Assembly: GCA_037200885.1 (NCBI GenBank)
Contig: JBBCIN010000002.1
Location: 186,001-250,000 of the forward strand
Source of the DNA: PMG-095 sp037200885
Lineage (GTDB): Bacteria; Myxococcota_A; Polyangia; Polyangiales; Polyangiaceae
Length of the DNA stretch: 64,000 bases
Direction: 5' to 3'
Positions 9,763 through 18,188 of the stretch are shown here, in pieces. Every line of letters begins with the position of its first letter. Positions within the stretch are counted from its first letter, which is position 1. The position numbers and the translations under genes are program-made. The notes beneath the pieces are model-generated. The model was not told where the DNA came from. It ran no database searches and saw nothing but the letters and a program-made list of their open reading frames with translations.

Positions 9763-10473
9763 TCAGGGCGCTGCGTGCGGGTCGCCACAGGCTTGCCGAG
9801 CACGCGCGGCGTGCGCTGAGTTCGGCGAGATGTGCAAGAGTTGCGTGAGTTGAGCGTTCGCTTCGTCGTTGCGGCCGAGCGCGCAGAGCGCCTGGATACG
9901 CGCTGCCGTGCGTTCCTCGGCGAGCGCTCCGCGCGGAAACCGACGCTGGTGCTCTGCGAGGACACGCAGGGCCTTCGCCGGTCGCCCCGCATGCAAGTCG
10001 GTCTCGGCACGTGAGAGGAGCGCCACTTCTTCGGCCAAGCTGTCGTGCGAGGACGGTAGAACCTTTTGCGTGTCGGCGGGGCGGCTCGAGCCGACGATAA
10101 CGGCGTCGGCGCTCGGCGCAATCTCCGGCGTGCTGCTGACGGTCGCGACCGGCGTCGGCTGCACGCTCACCACGCTCGCGCTCGGAGGGGGCACGGCTTT
10201 CTCGCGCTGCTGCCAGGCGCGGGGAACGAACCAAAAAGCTCCTGCCACCAGCACCGTGGGACCGAGCAAGCCCCATTTGGCGAGCTTCGAGCGCGACGCG
10301 GCGGCCACACCCGGGGCAAGCGGGGAATGAGCAACGCCAGTGGCGAGCACTGCTGCATCACCCAAGCGCCCCCGCAGCGCTGCGAGCACGCGCTCCCGAT
10401 CGGCATCGCTCGGGCGGTCGGCTTGTCTGCCGGCCTGCACCAATGCTCTGCCACTTGAACTCAAGTCCGACAT
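9763..10473 (-). CDS. Single-pass membrane protein with TPR-like periplasmic tail, probable regulator of the adjacent ECF sigma factor
   Basis: A 236-residue protein. A short N-terminal cytoplasmic part is followed by one hydrophobic segment (about 67-85), a Pro/Ser/Val-rich linker and an Ala-rich helical C-terminus (about 145-230) that looks like one or two TPR-type repeats. Its start overlaps the end of the ECF sigma gene by 13 bases, and this topology is the one used by anti-sigma factors. No zinc-binding HxxxCxxC motif of the ZAS class is visible, so the anti-sigma role rests on position and topology only. It is the last gene of the minus-strand run. Confidence 0.7.
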   Translation of the reverse strand: MSDLSSSGRALVQAGRQADRPSDADRERVLAALRGRLGDAAVLATGVAHSPLAPGVAAASRSKLAKWGLLGPTVLVAGAFWFVPRAWQQREKAVPPPSASVVSVQPTPVATVSSTPEIAPSADAVIVGSSRPADTQKVLPSSHDSLAEEVALLSRAETDLHAGRPAKALRVLAEHQRRFPRGALAEERTAARIQALCALGRNDEANAQLTQLLHISPNSAHAARARQACGDPHAAP

Positions 10474-11060
10474 ACGTCTCCTCTCGCCTCACGACGTGCG
10501 AGCGCCTCGTTGAACGCCTGCCTGGCGGCGCGTAGCCGCGAATAGGCGGTGTTGATGGGAATATCGATCGCCTCGGAAATCTCCGGAGCCGTCATTTCCT
10601 CGAGCTCCGCCAGCACGAAGACCTCTCGCTTGTCATCGTCCAGCTCATTGAGCACGCTCCAAAGCAGCTTCACTTGATCATTTTGCTCGGCAAGGTCGAG
10701 CGGAGTTGGCTGCCGCGGGCTCGGCAACTCGGCCATGTCGAACGGCGATGCAGAATCGAGTTTCGAACGCCGCGCGCGATGGTGCGCGCTCACGACACGC
10801 CGTACGACGCCGTAGATCCAGCTGCGCAAGGCGGCGGGCCGTTCGAGCGTGTGGAGCCTGGCGTGGATCACGATAAATACTTCTTGCACGACGTCGTCAG
10901 TTGCCGCCGCGCTCACTCCGAGGCGCCGGGTACACGACCAAACGAAATCGAAGTAGTCGCGATAGACAGCGGGAAAATTCTGCACGAGAGCTGGCCGGTC
11001 GGAGCGGGCTGGGCCGGGTCCCGAAAGCGGCGCCGAAGCAACCAGGTCGTGTCCGCTCAT
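10461..11060 (-). CDS. ECF-family RNA polymerase sigma factor
   Basis: A 199-residue sigma-70 family protein of ECF type. Region 2 is at about 30-95 (YFDFVWSCTRRLG, then DDVVQEVFIVIH and LRSWIYGVVRRVV). A variable linker follows, and region 4 spans about 125-185, with an HTH-like segment (MTAPEISEAIDIPINTAYSRLRAAR). It should direct transcription of a small regulon, probably including its own operon. It sits 94 bases downstream of the secreted barrel-like protein and overlaps the putative anti-sigma gene. The 94-base gap holds an AT-rich stretch (about 11125-11150) that could carry an internal promoter, but I see no convincing -35/-10 pair. Confidence 0.9.
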   Translation of the reverse strand: MSGHDLVASAPLSGPGPARSDRPALVQNFPAVYRDYFDFVWSCTRRLGVSAAATDDVVQEVFIVIHARLHTLERPAALRSWIYGVVRRVVSAHHRARRSKLDSASPFDMAELPSPRQPTPLDLAEQNDQVKLLWSVLNELDDDKREVFVLAELEEMTAPEISEAIDIPINTAYSRLRAARQAFNEALARREARGDVCRT

Positions 11061-11154
11061 CTGTTCTTCAATACGGCAGTGCCAAGCCGCACCTTATGCC
11101 GTCACGAAATCCGTTCGCGTCCGAGAATTATCGCAAATCCAGCGATTTTATCGG

Positions 11155-12171
11155 TCATAGCGTCCACTCACAGCCGAGTACCACGCCCAGCGCGGCGGGG
11201 CTCACCTGGTAGATTTCTCCGACGCTTTCGCTGACAAAGTGCGGTCTCGAGGTGGCAATTCGACCGTTGACGCCGAGAACGAGCGCCAGGTTGCGATTGA
11301 CGTGCCAGAGCCCCTGGACACCAGCCCCCATAGACACCCAAGCGGTGCGGGGGTTCGTCGAGGAAACGCCTACACCGCTAGCGCGCGCCGAAACGTCGTC
11401 CAGCGAAAGCAGCACGCAGGGTGCAAGCTCGAAGCCACTGAACTGCCAGCCACGGCAAGTGGAAAGCTCGCCGCTCACGCGACCGAAGTGGGCGCCATAG
11501 CCCACGAACGAAGCTGACTCGTAGTCTTGCGCGAGCCAGAGCGTTCCAGAGACCAAAAAGCGCCAAGCCTCGTGCCGAAGCCCCAGCGCGAGACCGATGC
11601 CGTAGCTCGCCTTCGGGAGCACGCCGATGTCAGCCCGCAGCTCCGGCGCGCGAAATGCGAACCGCCAGCTCGAGGGATCGGATCCCCCCGACTCGGACGC
11701 GTGAAGTGACTGCATCGCGGGAGTGATCGGCGTCGCTGGTGACCGATCTTCCGCGCCCGAAGCAGTCGAAGCTCCGCCCAGATCGCCCGCCGTCAACGGC
11801 GCACTGGAGCTGTGCTCGGCCCGAAACAGGAGCGCGAGCGTGATTGCGGCCACGCCGCCTAGGTCTTCGCACGAGCGGGCCTGCACCACCCGCGTGCCGT
11901 TCACGAGGTCATAGTGAATGTTGAGCGTGAGGCGGAAGCGTTCGCCAATCGGTTCAATCTGCCCCTCCGCGCGCAGTCGGCTCGGCGCCGCATCTCTCGC
12001 GCTGGTACCCAGTAGATCTCGGAGCTTTTGCCTCACCTGCGCTTCTTGCGGGCAATTGACGGGTGCCTGCCAGTCGAGTCGCACAGGAACCCCGCTCTGC
12101 GCCGCGCTGGTGCGGGCGAAGAGCAGCAGCGCGAACGCCGCACCTCCAAACGCGGCGCAGGAGGATTTCAC
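11155..12171 (-). CDS. Secreted protein with predicted C-terminal beta-rich (outer-membrane-like) domain
   Basis: A 338-residue protein I do not recognise as a named family. An N-terminal signal peptide ends near AQS (about residue 25). The next 100 residues include two Cys (NCPQEA and SCEDLGG), and a Ser/Ala/Gly-rich linker follows. The C-terminal half alternates polar and hydrophobic residues with many aromatics and glycines, as in small outer-membrane barrels. The GTG start at 12171 overlaps the previous stop (GTGA). Genes of this kind, a signal peptide followed by a barrel-like end, often sit beside ECF sigma genes in Sorangium-type genomes, so it may be the envelope sensor or target of the sigma factor. 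That link is inference. Confidence 0.65.
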   Translation of the reverse strand: MKSSCAAFGGAAFALLLFARTSAAQSGVPVRLDWQAPVNCPQEAQVRQKLRDLLGTSARDAAPSRLRAEGQIEPIGERFRLTLNIHYDLVNGTRVVQARSCEDLGGVAAITLALLFRAEHSSSAPLTAGDLGGASTASGAEDRSPATPITPAMQSLHASESGGSDPSSWRFAFRAPELRADIGVLPKASYGIGLALGLRHEAWRFLVSGTLWLAQDYESASFVGYGAHFGRVSGELSTCRGWQFSGFELAPCVLLSLDDVSARASGVGVSSTNPRTAWVSMGAGVQGLWHVNRNLALVLGVNGRIATSRPHFVSESVGEIYQVSPAALGVVLGCEWTL

Positions 12172-13016
12172 GGCTCCTCACGAATCGTAATATCGTCTAC
12201 GTAGACCGTGGACAACGCGGGCACGAGCGTCGTCGCGTAGTTGCCGACGTACCATTGTCCCCACTCGGTATCGTCCGTGATCAGATCGGCGAGGTGCACG
12301 GCGACCACGCCGTCCTGGAGCACGGTCACCTCACCGTTCGACTGCGCAGAGCGGACGAGTTGAATTTCGAGGTGAAACCAGCGACCAATCGGCACCGGAT
12401 CGGTGTTAGCGGTCGCCAGATGTTGCGTCATGTTCGGGAAATCGAATAACGAGAGCTGCAGCTGGCCGTCTGCGCGGTTCGCGAGCGACACGTCCCACAA
12501 GGAGTGCGAATCGACTTCGGAAATACCACCCAGGAAATGGAACAAGTTCCACTTTCCGTCGCTGGTCGCTAGCGCGGGGATGTAATACCAAGCGCCGTAG
12601 TATGCCGACTTGGGCATGACGCCTTGGCGCACGCAGCGGGTCTGGCTGCGAAAGTCGGTGCTCGCGTCAGCGTTGACCGTGAACGCGGCGGCGAACTTAC
12701 CGCCGCCCGGACGCGGGGGGGGTGATTGAACGATTTCGAGGCTGGCGCCATGGCGCGCATAGCAGTACCCCCCGGCTGCCTGGTAACCGCACCATCCGTC
12801 CTCGAAGCCGGTAGACCAGGGCACGCCGACCGCATCATCGTTGGACGAGCCGCTTGCGCCAGCTTCCCCGGTATCCGCCACGAGCGGCTCGGCGCACGAG
12901 CCGATCACCACGGTGGGCTCGCACGCAAATGCGAGCAAAGCAATGGCGAGCGTCGCCGGAGCTATTGCCAAAGCACGCTGATGATCGACCACGCCGCTTG
13001 GCATCGTGTCGACCAC
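12168..13016 (-). CDS. Putative lipoprotein with polysaccharide-lyase/lectin-like fold
   Basis: About 282 residues from GTG 13016; ATG 13004 is an alternative start. A hydrophobic segment ends at AFAC, a weak lipobox, followed by a Gly/Ser-rich spacer. The body has features of heparin-lyase-like and concanavalin-type jelly-roll proteins: a WSTGFEDG opening, the AYYGAWYYIP and WNLFHFLG strands, WFHLEIQLV, and a terminal YVDDITI strand, all usual in polysaccharide lyase family 20/14-like sequences. This suggests surface binding or cleavage of acidic polysaccharide. I cannot assign catalytic residues. It sits between the GH30-like gene (83 bases away) and the barrel-like gene (4-base overlap), so a shared role in polysaccharide handling is plausible. 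Confidence 0.65.
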   Translation of the reverse strand: MVDTMPSGVVDHQRALAIAPATLAIALLAFACEPTVVIGSCAEPLVADTGEAGASGSSNDDAVGVPWSTGFEDGWCGYQAAGGYCYARHGASLEIVQSPPPRPGGGKFAAAFTVNADASTDFRSQTRCVRQGVMPKSAYYGAWYYIPALATSDGKWNLFHFLGGISEVDSHSLWDVSLANRADGQLQLSLFDFPNMTQHLATANTDPVPIGRWFHLEIQLVRSAQSNGEVTVLQDGVVAVHLADLITDDTEWGQWYVGNYATTLVPALSTVYVDDITIREEP

Positions 13017-13099
13017 GCTCGGCGCTTGTCAACCGAAAAGACCAGGCTCAAACCCGGGCTGATCTGCTCAGAAGCCGATGTTTTTCGGCATTTCCGCGT

Positions 13100-14773
13100 T
13101 CAGCGCGAGAGCGCCACGGTGATGACCGAGGCGGGGGGCATCCTGAGCACGCCCTCGGTCGAAAGCGGGCCGAGCGCGGCCGAGCGCTCCACACCGCTGA
13201 AAACGCTGCGGGTCACTGTGGAGGTCGACCAATCTCCCGGGAGCTTGAGTCGTGCACTGAGCTCGACGCTGCGGGCGTTGATCAGCACCAAGGTCAAGTC
13301 TTGCCCTGAAGGCGAGACCCAACCGGAGACCAAGAGACCACTGTTGGCGGCCGTTGCTTCGATGCGCGTCCAGCCCGGGTCGGTACTCGCGGCGAAGTGC
13401 CGCATCGCATGATACGGGTCTTGAAGCCTGAAGGTCGTCAGATCGATGCCGAGTAGCGCTTGGGTGTTGGTCAGCGGACCCGAGACCGGACCAGTCAAGG
13501 CTGCTTGTAAGTACGCCGAAGCGCCTTCGACCACCGTCGCATAGTGAATCATGAGCGCAGTGCCGAAGCCGTCGGCCTGCATTTCGGTCACGAACACGGG
13601 TCGGCCGTACTGAGTGACCAACTTGCCCATCGCAGCCAGCGCGTCCAAGTCGACCGCGGTCGGATTCACGCCGTACAATTGGTGAGCGAGCGCATCCGTT
13701 TTCGAGGCGTCGAGGCTCGGCAAGTAGTCGGCGACACTGTCGAAGTCACTGGTCTCCGGGGCGAGCAGCTTCGGCCGACTCGGGAGCGTCGCAAGGGCGG
13801 CTACCGTGGCCGTCTGCGCTTGCGCGAGACCCGGGTAGGTCACTCGCACGCTGCTGAGACCGAGGGGGACCGAGACGGTGCCCTCGACGGGCAGGAATTT
13901 GCAGGCCTCCAGCGTCTCCGCAACGCTTGGCAGGTAGTTGGGATTGTTTTGAATCCCAATGTAGTCGGGGACGAGTCCGACGTTCGCGTAGGCCGCGAGC
14001 GAAGCTACCCAATAATCCGCCAAGCCTGCGTAGTCGAAGGCACCGGCGGGCGTTTTGGAGAGCGTGCAGGTCTGCACGTTGCCACTACAGAGCAACGCCC
14101 CGTTTGCTTTGAGCGCGGGCGGCGGGCTCCAAGAGCTGAGAAAGACCGCTAGCGTGCGCCCCGAGGTTGCGGTCCCTGCGGCGACCAGGGCCCCAGCCGT
14201 CGTCAGATCATCATCCCCGGTATGGCCGTATCGGTTGCGGAAGCGGAGCACGTCCAGGCCGAGATCGGAGAAGATCGCCTGATAGAGCGCGGCCTGCTGC
14301 GGGTGACCCGTAATCTGTCCCTCACCGTAAGCCACGGACGCGCCGAAGCCCACGAGGTCCTGATGGCGCGTATCCAAATCGACGCTGACGTCGACCGTGT
14401 CTATCGGTAGCGGCGAGCAAATTCCGGCAACGCACGTTTGGCCCTGCCCACAGGCGCCATCATCAGCGCAAGGCGGCAAGCACAGCCCAGGTGCTGGCGG
14501 CGGACTGCCGCCGCACTGTGCGATCGCGGCGGCTTCATTTGCTCGGACGCACGAGCCTTGCTGTGCGCCAGTGCAGGTGCTGCTATCGGTGCAGGCGCGC
14601 GTGCACACGCCGCACAGGCACATCGTACCGCCTGCGCATTTGGTATCCTCTTCGCACGCCTCGAGCCAATTGGTTTGACTGTCGCCGTCTTCCTTGGCCT
14701 TCGGAGAGCAACCGAACAGCAGCGCTCCCACGAACAGAGTCAGAGCCCCATTCAGAAAAAGGCGCGCGGTCAT
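13100..14773 (-). CDS. GH30-like glycoside hydrolase lipoprotein lacking the acid/base glutamate
   Basis: A 557-residue protein. The signal peptide ends in a lipobox (LFGC, C22). A Cys-rich segment with many CxxxxC-type spacings covers 40-125, followed by a domain resembling GH30 (xylanase/glucuronoxylanase clan A). It opens with VGFGASVAYGEGQ, has FLSSWSPPP near 211-219, and a C-terminal beta-sandwich that ends in PPASVITVALS. The nucleophile is present (VFVTE, E397). The family QNEP motif, whose Glu is the acid/base, reads QNNP here (N277, codon AAT at 13943-13945). The protein may therefore bind rather than cleave its glycan, or use another acid. It overlaps the upstream gene as ATGA. Confidence 0.75.
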   Translation of the reverse strand: MTARLFLNGALTLFVGALLFGCSPKAKEDGDSQTNWLEACEEDTKCAGGTMCLCGVCTRACTDSSTCTGAQQGSCVRANEAAAIAQCGGSPPPAPGLCLPPCADDGACGQGQTCVAGICSPLPIDTVDVSVDLDTRHQDLVGFGASVAYGEGQITGHPQQAALYQAIFSDLGLDVLRFRNRYGHTGDDDLTTAGALVAAGTATSGRTLAVFLSSWSPPPALKANGALLCSGNVQTCTLSKTPAGAFDYAGLADYWVASLAAYANVGLVPDYIGIQNNPNYLPSVAETLEACKFLPVEGTVSVPLGLSSVRVTYPGLAQAQTATVAALATLPSRPKLLAPETSDFDSVADYLPSLDASKTDALAHQLYGVNPTAVDLDALAAMGKLVTQYGRPVFVTEMQADGFGTALMIHYATVVEGASAYLQAALTGPVSGPLTNTQALLGIDLTTFRLQDPYHAMRHFAASTDPGWTRIEATAANSGLLVSGWVSPSGQDLTLVLINARSVELSARLKLPGDWSTSTVTRSVFSGVERSAALGPLSTEGVLRMPPASVITVALSR

Positions 14774-15765
14774 TCGCTCTCCTCCTCATCCATCAGGTTC
14801 TGACCGCAATAGAAGCTCACTTGGTACGTGGACTTCGCTCGATGCGTCTGGTTGTACTCGGCGACTTCATCCCAGAGCGACACCACTTGGCGCCTGACCG
14901 TAGCAAGCAGCTGCCTCACCTCGCGCTCACGCGGATGACCCGGCCACAGGTCGAACGACAGCGTTGTACCGCCAATCTCGTCGGCGGCAGCGGACACGTG
15001 CTTACCGCCCACGACTTTGGCCGCCAGCGCCTTCAAGACCGCCCGGTGGTGATCGACGACGGCGGCCTCCCAGCCGGCTGCTTGCCCGATCGGGATCAGG
15101 CAGCGCTCGGTTGCGTAGTACACGCCTTCGGGCCGGGTCTCGATTCGAATTCGCTCGTCAGCAACCAGCCGGCCGATCGCTTCATCGAACGCAGCCTCCG
15201 ACAGGGGAACAACGGCGGCAAGCCGCTCCTTGCTGATCGGGCTGGCCGGGTACAGGTGGACCCAGACCAATGCGGCGTTCGTCTCTTCCAGATCCCCGGC
15301 ATCACTGGCCCCCAGCTCTTCCAGCTCTTCCGCATTGGCGGCTCGATAGCGCGTCTCTTTGCCCGTGCCAGTGCGTCTGACCAGCCCGCTCTCGACGAGA
15401 TCGTTCAAGATGCTGCGAACTTTCCCCTCCTCGTCGTGCTTGAAGTGCTGCAGCAGCTCCCCGCGGCTGGCAGACTCCCGCTCGACGAGAAAGCCGTGCA
15501 GGGCGCCCCAGAGCGTGATGCCTCTGGCGGTCGCCGATTCGCTCAGACGTTGAACTTTCTGCTGGTACGAGCGCAGCACCAGCCCGAACATATCGGCAAT
15601 CACTTTTTTGCCGAGTTTCTGACGTTCGAGCTCCCGGACTAGCCCGACGAACACCTCGTCCGCGATGTGCGAGAGGGGTGACCGAACACCATCGGCGGTC
15701 GACAGCTGCGCGATGAGGACCATCGTCTGGCGAACGATGGCGTCGATAAGGATCTGCGAGTTCAC
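14770..15765 (-). CDS. Winged-helix-like protein of unknown function
   Basis: A 331-residue soluble protein with no signal peptide or membrane segment, not recognised as a named family. Residues about 105-150 (SRGELLQHF, VRSILNDLVESGLVRRTG) look like a winged helix-turn-helix, and a second such segment lies near 180-215 (SEAAFDEAIGRLVADERIRIE). The C-terminal 100 residues are mixed helix/strand. The start is GTG 15765. Its stop overlaps the GH30-like start as ATGA, so it heads the six-gene run and may be its local transcription regulator; that is inference. A separate short ATG frame (15883, beginning MSTEKV) precedes it in another frame and could mark a frameshifted or leader start. Confidence 0.7.
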   Translation of the reverse strand: MNSQILIDAIVRQTMVLIAQLSTADGVRSPLSHIADEVFVGLVRELERQKLGKKVIADMFGLVLRSYQQKVQRLSESATARGITLWGALHGFLVERESASRGELLQHFKHDEEGKVRSILNDLVESGLVRRTGTGKETRYRAANAEELEELGASDAGDLEETNAALVWVHLYPASPISKERLAAVVPLSEAAFDEAIGRLVADERIRIETRPEGVYYATERCLIPIGQAAGWEAAVVDHHRAVLKALAAKVVGGKHVSAAADEIGGTTLSFDLWPGHPREREVRQLLATVRRQVVSLWDEVAEYNQTHRAKSTYQVSFYCGQNLMDEEESE

Positions 15766-16151
15766 GCGCTGCGACTCTCGAACATGGGGTCGAACCGAGA
15801 TTACGGCAATCAGCCGCCCGTTCGGGGACGAGAAAAATCTCGCGAGTCATGGACCCAGGCACGATAACCTTTTCGGTCGACATATTTAGCACGGTTTTGC
15901 CGCGCTGCTCGGCGCGCCATTTGCGAGGATGCGACGGCTCTGCGGACGCTCGTAGCGCGCGCGGCGTGGCCTCGCTCTAGCATATCCATCCCGGAAGTTC
16001 GCGCGATTCTCCGGCCGCGAGCAAGACTCCGGCGCAAGCCGTCGTCCCCGCAGTAGCGCTCTCGCTACCGAAGAACAGCCGTACGCAACACTTCCACTCA
16101 GCAGCAAACACGAGCGGGCGAAGCGTTCAGGCTCTTCGACCTCTCGAGGCT
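15766..16151. other. 386-base non-coding gap upstream of the GH30/sigma operon
   Basis: No convincing gene. It should hold the promoter for the minus-strand run starting at 15765. An AT-rich patch on the minus strand (complement of about 15880-15895) contains CTAAATAT, a possible -10. A perfect hairpin with 6-base arms lies at 16053-16068 (GTAGCG, CTCT loop, CGCTAC), 84 bases beyond the lipoprotein gene that ends at 16152. It lacks a T-run on either strand, so it is at best a weak terminator. A short minus-strand frame starting at 15883 overlaps the next gene out of frame and is probably not real. Confidence 0.5.
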
Positions 16152-16739
16152 TCAGCCCTTGGTGGTCTGACGCCGTGCAGCGACGCCCATGGCCGCAAGC
16201 ATGCACGCCAACGCAAAGACCGCGAAGGGCGGCACTGGAACCGGCGTCGGGGGCGGTTCGACGATCACGTCCGGTTCCTTGCAGGTGATCGCGATCGTCA
16301 CTGGCAACGGTCCCACGCTGTTCAGGTCGAATGAAGTGGAGCCTGAGCAATCCAGCGGAGCCTCACCCGCACCCTTGCCGTTCATCGTCAGCGCGTAGTT
16401 GCTGCCGAACGGAATGCCTCCGACAACTCCTGACACCTTGCTGCTATGCGACACGTCGAGGCTGCCGCTGGTCGAAAAGCCCGAGCCAACGACCGCGTAG
16501 TTCATCGAGTCGAGCTTCTTGCCGCCGACCTCGAGTGAAAGGGCGATGGAGCCCGCTTTGTCTTCGACCTGCACGCTGTCGGATGGACCGCTGGTAGCAG
16601 AGGATTGGCCTGCTGCTGCTTGGCCCGCCCCGGCTTCGCTTTCGGACGCGGCTTGTGGCGCCTCGCTGCCGCAGGCGGAGAGGCCCAGCAGAGCGCAAGT
16701 AGCGAGCAGAGCGAGAGAGTGAATGAATTTGTGAGCCAT
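16152..16739 (-). CDS. Lipoprotein with module A and C-terminal PEP/MYXO-CTERM-like anchor
   Basis: A 195-residue secreted protein from ATG 16739 (ATG 16745 is an alternative). The signal peptide ends in a perfect lipobox (LSAC, C23), followed by an Ala/Ser/Gly-rich linker. Residues about 60-150 are the beta-sandwich-like module A (NYAVVGSGF, GGIPFGSNY, CSGSTSFDL, final Cys). The same module is in the neighbouring lipoprotein (16758-17465) and the PHP lipoprotein (23646-26480). After a Pro-rich spacer the C-terminus has one hydrophobic helix and an ARR basic end, as in PEP-CTERM/MYXO-CTERM sorting tails. Having both a lipobox and a C-terminal anchor is odd. It is 18 bases downstream of its paralogue and probably co-transcribed. 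Confidence 0.75.
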   Translation of the reverse strand: MAHKFIHSLALLATCALLGLSACGSEAPQAASESEAGAGQAAAGQSSATSGPSDSVQVEDKAGSIALSLEVGGKKLDSMNYAVVGSGFSTSGSLDVSHSSKVSGVVGGIPFGSNYALTMNGKGAGEAPLDCSGSTSFDLNSVGPLPVTIAITCKEPDVIVEPPPTPVPVPPFAVFALACMLAAMGVAARRQTTKG

Positions 16740-16757
16740 GATCATCCCGCGCCGCTT

Positions 16758-17465
16758 TCAGGGAGCCGTGCAACGAGCCGTGACCGTAAGATTATCGGCA
16801 CAGCCCGGCGTTATATCACCGTCAGCGACGGATAGCGTGAAGTTGAAGGTGCCCACTGCACTGCAAACGAAGTTCAGGTTCGGCGACGCTTGCGGCCTCA
16901 AAGGCGCGCCGTTGATCATCCATTTGTAACTAAGCGGCGACGGGCCGAGGTCAGAATCGTGCGCCGAGCTCGTCAGTGCGACCGTCCCCCCGAGCCTAAC
17001 GTCCGTTGGGCTCGCTCCGAGGCTGTCGATCATCGGGCAAATATTAATCGAGGCCGAGACTGCCACGTCGCCACTCGGCACGGCGCACGCGAGATGAACC
17101 ACCACCGTCGTGGGATTGCCATCCGTGACGTCGAAGACGGAGCTACCCTCACAGATCGTCTGTCCATCCGATGCCGCCGCAGTCAGGTCCAGCTCGTAGC
17201 CGATTCCGATCGGCAGATGCCCGAGCGGAACGGTCACGTCGGCGCTTTCACCCACCGCGACGCTGCCCGCGCTGAAATACTCGTTCGGCCCGCTGATCGT
17301 GTACACGGCCTCAGAGACCGTGGTCCCGGGGGAAAGCTGCAAGCCAAAACCAACGGCGCCAGGTGGGCCTGAATTGCCACCACTCGGCGACTGTCCGCAC
17401 GCGACCATGCATGCCAGCAAGGCTCCCCAACCCACACCCGCAATAGCAATTTTCGATCGCGTCAT
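16758..17465 (-). CDS. Lipoprotein with module A plus PKD-like module B
   Basis: A 235-residue protein taken from ATG 17465 (ATG 17471 also possible); the longer open frame adds a non-signal extension. The signal peptide has Cys at 19 and 23. Module A (about 38-130) has VYTISGPNEYF, GHLPIGIGYEL and CEGSSVFDV. Module B (about 135-235) has NICPMIDSL, GGTVALTSSAHDSD, a W, LSVADGD and CADNLTV, a PKD/Ig-like fold with paired Cys. Both modules match the first 240 residues of the PHP lipoprotein (23646-26480) in order and spacing, so this is a truncated paralogue lacking the hydrolase. It is likely an envelope binding or structural partner of that enzyme. Confidence 0.8.
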   Translation of the reverse strand: MTRSKIAIAGVGWGALLACMVACGQSPSGGNSGPPGAVGFGLQLSPGTTVSEAVYTISGPNEYFSAGSVAVGESADVTVPLGHLPIGIGYELDLTAAASDGQTICEGSSVFDVTDGNPTTVVVHLACAVPSGDVAVSASINICPMIDSLGASPTDVRLGGTVALTSSAHDSDLGPSPLSYKWMINGAPLRPQASPNLNFVCSAVGTFNFTLSVADGDITPGCADNLTVTARCTAP

Positions 17466-17629
17466 CTGCATCGAACAAAGCAAGCGGCATGCCCGGCTCG
17501 ACAACGCCAAAACCCCGATCATTCACCATCTGGGCCTTCAACGATATTCCAGATGTCGGAAACCACCCTTCGAAATCAGGAATCGGCAAGGCACCTGCGA
17601 GGGAGTCGTCCGAGCTCCGCGCACACGGC

Positions 17630-18181
17630 TCACTGTCCGTCTCCGCCCGCTCCGCCCGCGCCGCCTTCGCCTGCAGAGACTGGAGAAGTCGTGCAGCTTT
17701 CGGCGTCGTAGATCAGATTCGCAAATTCGGTCGGGAAGATTCGCTTCGTCACGTAATCCGCATCTTCTTGAGTCAGCGCTCTGCCGGCGCGGCAATCACC
17801 CAACGTCGTCTGATCGGAGACGATGAAGCTGAGCACCTCGCCCCGTGCGACCGTGAGCTTCTGCGCGCTTCGCAACGGAATCAACGTTGTCGGCGGCGTA
17901 CCGCTTGCGGGATCCCAAGCCGGCGCGAGCAAGGCATAACCATAATCGCTCCCCTGTACGACGCGCACCGGATCCGACACCTGCCCGGCAAGCACGGGGT
18001 CCGGAAACTGCGCGACCGTCCACCAGCCCTTGTACACGGGCATCGCGTCGGACGAGCCCACACTGCTCGCCGGCGGATATTCGTTGCTCAGCACCGCCGA
18101 GGTCGGCTCCGAGGTATTGCAACCAGCGACCAAAGGGAAAGACAGCGCAAAGGTCAATGCGGCGATTCTCGAGCAATTCAT
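17630..18181 (-). CDS. Hypothetical lipoprotein co-transcribed with the TonB-dependent receptor
   Basis: A 183-residue protein starting at ATG 18181, 7 bases after the receptor stop, so the two are almost certainly one transcript. The signal peptide ends at LVAGC, a good lipobox. The mature part has two later Cys (DCRAGR and ESCTTS) and ends in a Gly/Ala run. No family is recognised. The tight pairing suggests a surface or periplasmic partner that delivers the receptor's substrate, by analogy with receptor-lipoprotein pairs elsewhere. The 164-base gap after it holds no gene. Confidence 0.75.
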   Translation of the reverse strand: MNCSRIAALTFALSFPLVAGCNTSEPTSAVLSNEYPPASSVGSSDAMPVYKGWWTVAQFPDPVLAGQVSDPVRVVQGSDYGYALLAPAWDPASGTPPTTLIPLRSAQKLTVARGEVLSFIVSDQTTLGDCRAGRALTQEDADYVTKRIFPTEFANLIYDAESCTTSPVSAGEGGAGGAGGDGQ

Positions 18182-18188
18182 CACGACC

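Noticed and set aside
15302..15892. Minus-strand frame starting MSTEKV upstream of the wHTH-like gene
   Set aside because: The first 20 residues look gene-like, but it then becomes Arg/Pro-rich and overlaps the wHTH-like gene out of frame. No single frameshift cleanly joins the two.
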